A DNA stretch of 5,392 nt from Bacteroidota bacterium (GTDB lineage: Bacteria > Bacteroidota > Bacteroidia > Flavobacteriales > Flavobacteriaceae). How positions within the stretch are numbered: position 1 is the stretch's first letter; every line of letters starts with the position of its first letter. This document shows, piece after piece, positions 1-4,633 of this stretch. Position numbers and translations under genes: made by a program. The stretch covers positions 1-5,392 of the forward strand of contig JAEWLD010000180.1 in NCBI GenBank assembly GCA_023393485.1, given 5' to 3'. The notes under the pieces were generated by a model, which was given only the letters and a program-made list of their open reading frames with translations, ran no database searches and was not told the origin of the DNA.

Positions 1-234
1 CTGTGGCTTCACCAACAACGTCGCAAGCAGAAGAACTGCGGCAACACCGGCGGCAATGTAAAGCCAGGTCAATTTCCGGACTGGCTTTTCGTCGGTCGAT
101 ATTATTGATGCTTTGTTGTCAGCTTCATTCAACATCGCGTCAAGCCTGTCCCAAGCGTGCGGCGTTGGTGTGATTTCGCGTTGGCCGAGTTTCGCCTTAA
201 ATTCCGCTTCCCATTTATTCCGTTCCATAAACAT
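1..234 (-). CDS. Probable anti-sigma factor, membrane-anchored (partial, 3' end outside window)
   Basis: This reading frame was found by translating past the sigma factor stop. It begins at ATG 234-232 (M-F-M-E-R-N-K) or at the second ATG 228-226, and stays open to the left edge, giving 76-78 residues. From the second ATG, residues 1-50 are polar and probably cytoplasmic, with the stretch REITPTPHAWDRLDAML at about 17-33. Residues 54-73 form one hydrophobic membrane helix (LTWLYIAAGVAAVLLLATLL). The coding sequence overlaps the upstream ECF sigma factor gene by 14-20 bases, which suggests translational coupling. Known: in Bacteroidota, ECF sigma genes are often followed by a single-span protein whose cytoplasmic N-terminus holds the sigma factor. 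Inferred: this is that partner. I see no zinc-binding HxxxCxxC motif in the visible part, so it is not a classic ZAS-type anti-sigma domain. The C-terminal periplasmic part cannot be judged. Confidence 0.7.
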   Translation of the reverse strand, partial: MFMERNKWEAEFKAKLGQREITPTPHAWDRLDAMLNEADNKASIISTDEKPVRKLTWLYIAAGVAAVLLLATLLVKPQ

Positions 235-775
235 AGTTTTTTCGTTGGTTGATTTGCTCCTGCAAAATCCGGCGCGCGTGCGACAATTGTGATTTTGAAG
301 TGCCTTCGTTGATTCCGAGCATTTCGGCAATTTCCTTGTGCTTGTAACCTTCAATCGCGTACAAGTTGAAAATCATTTTGTAGCCATCGGGCAAGGCGTC
401 GATCAAGACCTGGATGTCGTCGACCGAAAGCCCGCTTTCAATATTGTTGAATGTGTCTTCAACATAAAATTGGTCTTCAAGAAACGACACTTTTTTCTGC
501 ACGCGGATAAACGAAATGCATTCGTTGACCATAATCCGCCGAATCCAGCCTTCAAAACTGCCTTTGTGCTCAAAATTTTTAAGATTCGCGAACACCTTCA
601 TAAAGGCTGTGATCATCAAATCCTCGGCATGATGGATGTCTTTGATGTACTGACGGCAAACGCTGAGCATCTTGGGCGCAAATTGCGTGTAAATCTTTTG
701 CTGCGCCTGACGGTCATTCGCCGCGGCTTTCAAAATGATTTCCCGTTGGTGTTCTTGTAAGTCGATTACTTTCAC
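215..775 (-). CDS. RNA polymerase ECF-type sigma factor (sigma-70 family)
   Basis: This 186-residue protein would direct core RNA polymerase to a small regulon, probably under control of the overlapping downstream membrane protein. Region 2 spans about residues 20-95: a core-binding helix with QYIKDIHHAEDLMITAFMKV (42-61), then the promoter-melting and -10-reading segment around FEGWIRRIMVNECISFIR (74-91). Region 4 spans about 117-172, with LPDGYKMIFNLYAIEGYKHKEI and the helix-turn-helix EIAEMLGINEGTSKSQLSHAR (148-168) that contacts the -35 box. Regions 1 and 3 are absent, as in ECF sigmas, and the length is usual for the group. The start is GTG at 775-773, because an in-frame TAA lies three codons upstream (784-782) and no ATG lies between. 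The stop lies inside the next gene. A GCAACC/CGTCTA pair with ECF-like spacing lies just upstream, suggesting self-regulation. The family is clear; the signal and regulon are unknown. Confidence 0.93.
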   Translation of the reverse strand: MKVIDLQEHQREIILKAAANDRQAQQKIYTQFAPKMLSVCRQYIKDIHHAEDLMITAFMKVFANLKNFEHKGSFEGWIRRIMVNECISFIRVQKKVSFLEDQFYVEDTFNNIESGLSVDDIQVLIDALPDGYKMIFNLYAIEGYKHKEIAEMLGINEGTSKSQLSHARRILQEQINQRKNYVYGTE

Positions 776-800
776 AATCTTTTACTTTGTTCTGAGTTGG

Positions 801-829
801 TAGACGGAAGCGGGTGGGAAATGGTTGCA
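801..829 (-). promoter_or_regulatory. Candidate ECF-type autoregulatory promoter of the sigma factor gene
   Basis: Read on the minus strand, TGCAACC (829-823) is followed 16 bases later by CGTCTA (806-801). ECF promoters commonly have an AAC-containing -35 box and a CGTC or GTCTA -10 box with about 16 bases between them. Transcription would start near 793-795, leaving a leader of about 20 bases before the GTG at 775. This position fits a self-activated sigma gene. A heptad-repeat block ends only 4 bases upstream of the -35 box. It is inferred from pattern and spacing alone. Confidence 0.5.
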
Positions 830-833
830 TGGG

Positions 834-865
834 AATTGACAATTGATAATTGACAATTGATAATT
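834..865. repeat. Heptad repeat block A: four AATTGAY units plus AATT (left-type)
   Basis: The units run AATTGAC, AATTGAT, AATTGAC, AATTGAT and then AATT. The same 32 bases recur exactly at 3219-3250. The block is inverted relative to the one at 960-998, and 25 bases can pair perfectly between them. It lies 4 bases upstream of the candidate ECF -35 box of the sigma gene. Confidence 0.9.
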
Positions 866-959
866 AAGAAACCACTTGCCTAAAAATCAATGCCTTATCT
901 GAAAAAGAAAGACTAAAAAATTTCTGTTAAAAGATAAAATTTTCCGACTGATGCGGCCG

Positions 960-998
960 AATTGTCAATTGTCAATTATCAATTGTCAATTGTCAATT
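960..998. repeat. Heptad repeat block B: five AATTRTC units plus AATT (right-type)
   Basis: The units run AATTGTC, AATTGTC, AATTATC, AATTGTC, AATTGTC and then AATT. The last 32 bases (967-998) are identical to the block at 3386-3417. The block is the inverted partner of 834-865, across a 94-base A/T-rich core (866-959) that shows no gene. Its end overlaps the stop codon (999-997) of the polyprenyl synthetase gene. Confidence 0.9.
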
Positions 999-1971
999 AA
1001 ATCTTCCGCTCAATCACATAATTCACCATCAACATCAACGCAGCCTTATAGTCAGATTCAGGGTAATCCTTGATGAGCTCAAGCGCTTCCTGCTGGAATT
1101 CAAGCATTTTTTTCTCTGCGTAAGCCAGTCCGCCGTGGTTGACCACAAATGAAATTACTTCCCTGACGCGTTTCTTGTCTTTGTTGTGGTTTTTGATTGA
1201 GTTGATGAGCCAGCTTTTTTCCTTGTCTGTACAATTATTCAGCACATGGATCAGCGGCAAGGTCATTTTTTGCTCTTTGATGTCAATTCCGGTCGGTTTG
1301 CCAATGGCGTCGTCAGTGTAATCAAACAAGTCGTCCTTGATTTGGAAAGCCATTCCGATCAGTTCGCCGAATTTTCGCATGTTCTCAACCTTGACATCGT
1401 CATCCGAAACCGAGCGCGCGCCAAGAGCACAACAGGCGGCAATCAAAGTCGCGGTCTTTTTGCGGATGATGTCGTAATAGACTTCCTCAACAATATCAAG
1501 CCTTCTCGCCTTTTCAATCTGCAAAAGTTCGCCTTCGCTCATTTCCCTTACGGCAACCGATATGATTCGAAGCAAATCAAAATCGCCGTGGTCAATCGAC
1601 AGCAAAAGTCCTTTTGACAGCAGATAATCGCCAACCAGAACCGCAATCTTGTTTTTCCACAAAGCGTTGATCGAAAAAAATCCGCGTCTTCTATTGGAAT
1701 CGTCCACAACATCGTCGTGAACAAGTGTTGCGGTATGGATCAACTCAATCACCGATGCGCCGCGATAGGTCCGTTCGTTTACAAGTCCCGACACCATTTT
1801 GGCAGTCAGAAACACAAACATCGGGCGCATCTGCTTGCCCTTGCGGTTGACAATATAATACGTGATTCTGTTGAGCAATGCGACTTTTGAGGTCATCGCT
1901 TCATAGAACTTCTTTTCAAAAAGCTCCATTTCGGCCTTGATCGGCTGCTTGATTTGCTCGGTGGTTTTCAC
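997..1971 (-). CDS. Polyprenyl diphosphate synthase (trans-isoprenyl, long-chain; IspB-like)
   Basis: This cytosolic enzyme of 324 residues adds isopentenyl diphosphate units head-to-tail to an allylic diphosphate, making the side-chain precursor of a quinone. The isopentenyl-binding motif GKQMRP is at 45-50. The first aspartate-rich motif DDVVD is at 86-90, followed by RRRG (94-97). The second, DDLFD, is at 213-217, followed by GKPTG (224-228). These bind Mg2+ and the substrate diphosphates. The residues before the first motif (HTATLVH, 79-85) are small rather than aromatic, which fits a long-chain product. Flavobacteria use menaquinone-6, so hexaprenyl diphosphate is a reasonable guess; automatic annotation might say octaprenyl. 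The start is GTG at 1971-1969, since the open frame upstream has no ATG and ends at a TAG (2025-2023). The TAA stop lies inside repeat block B. A perfect TATCTTTG -7 box sits 5 bases before the start. The gene follows rlmN by 188 bases and probably has its own promoter. Confidence 0.93.
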   Translation of the reverse strand: MKTTEQIKQPIKAEMELFEKKFYEAMTSKVALLNRITYYIVNRKGKQMRPMFVFLTAKMVSGLVNERTYRGASVIELIHTATLVHDDVVDDSNRRRGFFSINALWKNKIAVLVGDYLLSKGLLLSIDHGDFDLLRIISVAVREMSEGELLQIEKARRLDIVEEVYYDIIRKKTATLIAACCALGARSVSDDDVKVENMRKFGELIGMAFQIKDDLFDYTDDAIGKPTGIDIKEQKMTLPLIHVLNNCTDKEKSWLINSIKNHNKDKKRVREVISFVVNHGGLAYAEKKMLEFQQEALELIKDYPESDYKAALMLMVNYVIERKI

Positions 1972-1976
1972 GATTC

Positions 1977-1984
1977 CAAAGATA
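1977..1984 (-). promoter_or_regulatory. Candidate -7 promoter box (TATCTTTG) of the polyprenyl synthetase gene
   Basis: The minus strand reads TATCTTTG, an exact match to the Bacteroidota -7 consensus TAnnTTTG. Only 5 bases separate it from the GTG start, so transcription would begin at or next to the start codon and the mRNA would be almost leaderless. I see no clear TTTG at the expected -33 position, where a TTCCGG-CGG-CCGGAA inverted repeat (2000-2014) lies instead. Confidence 0.5.
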
Positions 1985-1999
1985 AACGATTTTTGGGCG

Positions 2000-2014
2000 T
2001 TCCGGCGGCCGGAA
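2000..2014. repeat. Short perfect inverted repeat TTCCGG-CGG-CCGGAA
   Basis: Two 6-base arms enclose a 3-base loop, 28 bases upstream of the polyprenyl synthetase start. No T-run follows directly on the minus strand, so it is a poor terminator for rlmN. It could be a protein-binding site or an edge of the GC-rich element that follows. Confidence 0.4.
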
Positions 2015-2040
2015 AGAATTTTCTAACAGAGAAGTACGTT

Positions 2041-2118
2041 GGCCGCCGTCGGGCTTTCCGCGCTACACGGTAGCTTGCTGCAATCCCTAACGCAGATTCG
2101 GGGTGTGCTGCGCACGCA
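2041..2118. repeat. GC-rich intergenic element, probable dispersed flavobacterial repeat
   Basis: This stretch between rlmN and the polyprenyl synthetase gene is much richer in G and C than the other gaps. On the minus strand it contains GCGTTAGGGATTGCAGC (2093-2077), a hairpin GCTAC-CGT-GTAGC (2074-2062) and then GCGGAAAGCCCGAC (2061-2048). A second small hairpin GTGC-TGC-GCAC lies at 2105-2115. From memory, GTTAGGGATTG and GGAAAGCCCG flanking a variable hairpin recur in many flavobacterial intergenic regions. That identification is recall, not a search. No coding frame or clear terminator is seen here. Confidence 0.45.
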
Positions 2119-2159
2119 ACATTAAAACTACAGAAGAGTGAACACAGATTTCGCGGGCG

Positions 2160-3200
2160 TTAGCTTTTATTGGCAAGTTGTCCGCACGCTGCATCAATGT
2201 CTTTTCCACGGCTTCGTCTCACTTTCACCACAACGTCTGCAGCTTCAAGTGCTTTAATATAAGCATTGATCGCCGATTCATCTGCCTGTTGGAATTCGTC
2301 CTCGCCGATTGCATTGTACTCAATCAGGTTGACCTTGCACGGAACGTATTTGCAGAATTTGACAAGCGCGTCAATCGATCGTTTGTCGTCGTTGATGTTT
2401 TTCCAAACCACATATTCGTAAGTCACGCGGCTTTTGGTCTTGGCATACCAATATTCGAGTGCGTCACGCAGTTCGGTCAAAGGGAAGTTTTTTGTGAACG
2501 GCATGATCCGGTTCCGGATTTCCTCAACAGCCGAATGAAGTGAAACCGCAAGCTTGAACTTGACCTCATCGTCGGCCAGTTTCCGGATCATTTTCGTCAC
2601 GCCCGAAGTTGAAAGCGTAATCCGTTTCGGCGACATGCCCAAACCTTCAGGCGAGGTGATTTTGTCAATGGCTTTAAGCACATTCGGGTAATTCATCAAC
2701 GGCTCGCCCATGCCCATGAAAACAATGTTTGACAGCGGATGACCGTGGTACAAACGGCTTTCTTTATCAATTGCAACAACCTGGTCGTAAATCTCATCCG
2801 GATTCAGGTTGCGCATGCGCTTGAGTTTCGCCGTCGCGCAGAATTCGCAATCGAGACTGCAACCAACCTGGCTTGAAACACAGGCGGTCGTTCTGGTGTC
2901 GGTCGGGATCAAAACCGATTCGACGACCAATCCGTCGTGTAACCTTACGGCATTCTTGACCGTACCGTCGCTCGACTTCTGCATTTGGTCGACCATGATG
3001 TGGTTGATGACGAAATTGTCCTCGAGCATCTGTCGCGTCGGTTTCGCAATATTGGTCATATCTTCAAAAGCATGCGCGCCCTTGCCCCAAAGCCATTCAT
3101 AGACCTGGTTGCCACGAAAGGCTTTGTCGCCATTGGCCACAAAAAAATCGCGGAGTTGTTCTTTAGATAATGCGCGGATGTCTTTTTTGACGATTTCCAT
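2160..3200 (-). CDS. rlmN: Dual-specificity RNA methyltransferase RlmN (23S rRNA A2503 / tRNA A37 C2-methyltransferase)
   Basis: This radical-SAM enzyme of 346 residues methylates C2 of adenine 2503 in 23S rRNA and, in studied homologues, adenine 37 of some tRNAs. The iron-sulfur cluster motif CxxxCxxC is C114, C118 and C121 (GCSLDCEFC). C107 (TACVSS) matches by spacing the E. coli catalytic Cys118, and C339 (DAACGQL) matches the methyl-carrying Cys355. The SAM-binding stretch MGMGEPLMN is at 162-170. An N-terminal RNA-binding segment (DIRALSKEQLRDFF onward) precedes the barrel. The start is ATG at 3200-3198 (MEIVKKDIRALSK). A TTG further upstream (3227) would add residues coded by repeat block C and is rejected. 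The length is normal for the family. A TATCTTTG -7 box lies 4 bases before the ATG. The neighbour upstream is the divergent O-methyltransferase gene. All key residues are present. Confidence 0.97.
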   Translation of the reverse strand: MEIVKKDIRALSKEQLRDFFVANGDKAFRGNQVYEWLWGKGAHAFEDMTNIAKPTRQMLEDNFVINHIMVDQMQKSSDGTVKNAVRLHDGLVVESVLIPTDTRTTACVSSQVGCSLDCEFCATAKLKRMRNLNPDEIYDQVVAIDKESRLYHGHPLSNIVFMGMGEPLMNYPNVLKAIDKITSPEGLGMSPKRITLSTSGVTKMIRKLADDEVKFKLAVSLHSAVEEIRNRIMPFTKNFPLTELRDALEYWYAKTKSRVTYEYVVWKNINDDKRSIDALVKFCKYVPCKVNLIEYNAIGEDEFQQADESAINAYIKALEAADVVVKVRRSRGKDIDAACGQLANKS

Positions 3201-3204
3201 GGCG

Positions 3205-3212
3205 CAAAGATA
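3205..3212 (-). promoter_or_regulatory. Candidate -7 promoter box (TATCTTTG) of rlmN
   Basis: This is an exact match to TAnnTTTG on the minus strand, separated from the ATG at 3200 by only CGCC. It is the same octamer at almost the same distance as before the polyprenyl synthetase gene, again implying a nearly leaderless mRNA. Repeat block C begins 6 bases upstream and occupies the -33 region, where no TTTG is seen. Confidence 0.55.
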
Positions 3213-3218
3213 GGGTAG

Positions 3219-3250
3219 AATTGACAATTGATAATTGACAATTGATAATT
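3219..3250. repeat. Heptad repeat block C: four AATTGAY units plus AATT (left-type)
   Basis: Identical over all 32 bases to block A (834-865). It sits directly upstream of the rlmN -7 box and is inverted relative to block D (3386-3417). Between C and D lies a 135-base core (3251-3385) unrelated to the A-B core. That core holds a candidate promoter for the methyltransferase gene but no coding frame I would support. Confidence 0.9.
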
Positions 3251-3334
3251 AGCGGTGTCCTCGCTTTGAAATGCAACTAAGAAACTGGCTTCAGTTCAAC
3301 CGGAACAGAAAAGGCAATAGCGGATTTTAAATTG

Positions 3335-3342
3335 TATCTTAG
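3335..3342 (+). promoter_or_regulatory. Candidate -7 box (TATCTTAG) of the O-methyltransferase gene
   Basis: TATCTTAG differs from TAnnTTTG at one base and follows TTTTAAATTG, an A/T-rich lead-in like that of flavobacterial promoters. Transcription would begin near 3347-3350, giving a leader of about 70 bases that includes repeat block D. No convincing -33 TTTG is present. Confidence 0.3.
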
Positions 3343-3385
3343 CAGAAACATTGGGTAAACACTACTCCTCCGGATAGACAAACCC

Positions 3386-3417
3386 AATTGTCAATTATCA
3401 ATTGTCAATTGTCAATT
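3386..3417. repeat. Heptad repeat block D: four AATTRTC units plus AATT (right-type)
   Basis: The units run AATTGTC, AATTATC, AATTGTC, AATTGTC and then AATT. The block is identical to 967-998 of block B, and both copies are followed by AAA apart from their shared repeat. It ends 4 bases before the ATG of the O-methyltransferase gene, so it occupies the position where a ribosome binding site would be expected. Confidence 0.9.
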
Positions 3418-3421
3418 AAAA

Positions 3422-4063
3422 ATGCATTTCCTCTCTCCCGAACTCGAATCCTACGCAACGCAACATTCGCAAGACGAACCCGCGTTGCTCGCCGCGCTCA
3501 ATCGCGAAACGCACTTAAAAATCCTACAGCCGAGAATGCTCAGCGGGCATTTTCAAGGCCGTGTTTTGAGTTTGTTGTCTAAACTCGTCAGGCCTAAAAC
3601 CGTCTTGGAAATCGGCACCTATACCGGATATGCCACGTTGTGTTTAGCCGAGGGTTTGGCCGAAAATGGCGTCATCCACACCATCGACATCAAAGAGGAA
3701 TTGCAGGATTTTCAGCGCAAATATTTTGAACAATCGCCGTGGGCGTGGCAGATCAAACAGCATTTGGGAAGCGCGCTTGACATCATCCCGCAACTCGATA
3801 CTACATTTGACATGGTCTTCATCGACGCCGACAAAGAAAACTATATCAACTATTTCCACATGGTTGTGCCGCTGATGAACAAAGGCGGAATCATTCTATC
3901 CGATAACGTATTGTGGAGCGGAAAAGTCCTCGAACCGGTCAAGGAAAACGACAAAAGCACAAAAGTTTTATTGGAATACAATGAATTGCTCAAAAACGAT
4001 CCGCGGGTTGAAACCGTATTGCTGCCGATACGCGACGGATTAAGTGTTAGTCGGGTGATCTAA
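3422..4063 (+). CDS. SAM-dependent O-methyltransferase, class I (caffeoyl-CoA O-methyltransferase-like)
   Basis: This cytosolic enzyme of 213 residues should move a methyl group from S-adenosylmethionine to a hydroxyl of a small, probably catechol-like substrate, using a divalent metal. The SAM-binding motif I is LEIGTYTGYATL (62-73), with the acidic ribose-contacting residue in HTIDI (D89). The metal site typical of this family is seen in FIDADKENY (D134/D136) and SDNVLWSG (D161, N162). The C-terminal LPIRDGLSVSRV is also typical. The ATG at 3422 gives the normal family N-terminus (MHFLSPELE...) and length. Its true substrate in flavobacteria is not known to me; bacterial members have been linked to catechols and flavonoids. 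It is divergent from rlmN. Its last 24 bases overlap the end of the convergent PAP2 gene, with no room for a conventional terminator between them. Confidence 0.92.
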   Translation: MHFLSPELESYATQHSQDEPALLAALNRETHLKILQPRMLSGHFQGRVLSLLSKLVRPKTVLEIGTYTGYATLCLAEGLAENGVIHTIDIKEELQDFQRKYFEQSPWAWQIKQHLGSALDIIPQLDTTFDMVFIDADKENYINYFHMVVPLMNKGGIILSDNVLWSGKVLEPVKENDKSTKVLLEYNELLKNDPRVETVLLPIRDGLSVSRVI

Positions 4064-4633
4064 CTGCTCTTTTTGAGGAAAATATTTGTCGCGAAGCCAC
4101 TTGTATACTTGATAGATAGACAATCCGGTAACGGCGCCCCAAATATAACCGCAGAGAATGTCTGACGGATAATGCAGCCCGAGGTAAATCCTGCTATAGG
4201 CAAATATCAGCGGCCAAAGGAAAATAATTCCCATGTATTTGAGATAGCGTCGCATGATCAAAAACAAGAACATCGCCGCCGCCATCGAATTTGAAGCATG
4301 ACCAGAGAAGAAACTATAGGAACTGCGCTTTTGCACCGCGCGAATAAAATGGGCAATTTCAGGATTGCTGCCCGGCCGTAATCGTTCGAAATGGAATTTT
4401 ACAAGATTGGTGGTTTGATCTGTAAAAGTGATCAGGACGGCCATCAGCATCAAGACCATCAGCGCATGGCGAGTGCCGAGTCGTTTGAAAACCAGATAAG
4501 CTATCAGCAAAAATATCGGCAGCCAGTTGATTTGCTTGGTAATCAAAAGCCAAAAACCGTCATAGGTTTCAGAACCAAGGCTGTTCAAAAAAACGAACAA
4601 CTGCCTATCCCATTCCAGAAGCTTATCTACCAT
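4040..4633 (-). CDS. PAP2-family membrane phosphatase (lipid phosphatase)
   Basis: This integral membrane protein of 197 residues belongs to the phosphatidic acid phosphatase type 2 / haloperoxidase family, whose bacterial members dephosphorylate phosphatidate, phosphatidylglycerol phosphate or undecaprenyl diphosphate. The three signature motifs are present. Motif 1 is K79-x6-R86-P87. Motif 2 is S110-G111-H112, where phenylalanine replaces the usual preceding proline. Motif 3 is S147-R148-x5-H154-x3-D158. H112 and H154 would be the catalytic histidines. Hydrophobic segments lie at about 36-49, 57-71, 116-127, 133-147 and 160-176. The ATG at 4633 shares its A with the TAA of the upstream TatA-type gene (TAATG), so the two are probably co-transcribed and translationally coupled. 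The 3' end overlaps the convergent methyltransferase gene. The polyprenyl synthase elsewhere in the window makes an undecaprenyl-type substrate tempting, but nothing in the sequence decides this. Confidence 0.92.
   Translation of the reverse strand: MVDKLLEWDRQLFVFLNSLGSETYDGFWLLITKQINWLPIFLLIAYLVFKRLGTRHALMVLMLMAVLITFTDQTTNLVKFHFERLRPGSNPEIAHFIRAVQKRSSYSFFSGHASNSMAAAMFLFLIMRRYLKYMGIIFLWPLIFAYSRIYLGLHYPSDILCGYIWGAVTGLSIYQVYKWLRDKYFPQKEQLDHPTNT

Noticed and set aside
338..760. Plus-strand open frame opposite the sigma factor gene
   Set aside because: It lies wholly inside a well-supported ECF sigma gene on the other strand and shows no recognisable protein pattern.
929..936. TATCTTTT on the minus strand as a housekeeping -7 box for the sigma gene
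   Set aside because: It has one mismatch, no -33 box and would leave a leader of about 150 bases; the ECF-type site at 801-829 is better placed.
834..998. Heptad blocks considered as a CRISPR array
   Set aside because: Units are 7 bases with no spacers; they are simple tandem repeats in inverted blocks, with no cas genes nearby.
2000..2014. Inverted repeat as a Rho-independent terminator of rlmN
   Set aside because: On the minus strand the stem is followed by CGCCCAAAAATCG, with no T-run.
2178..2543. Plus-strand open frame opposite rlmN
   Set aside because: It is antisense to conserved rlmN sequence; the rich cysteine and phenylalanine content reflects the complementary codons.
3201..3227. 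N-terminal extension of RlmN from a TTG at 3227
   Set aside because: The extra residues come from repeat block C and the -7 box. The ATG at 3200 gives the usual RlmN N-terminus.
3388..3582. Short plus-strand frame starting in repeat block D
   Set aside because: Its first residues are translated repeat, and the rest overlaps the methyltransferase gene in another frame.
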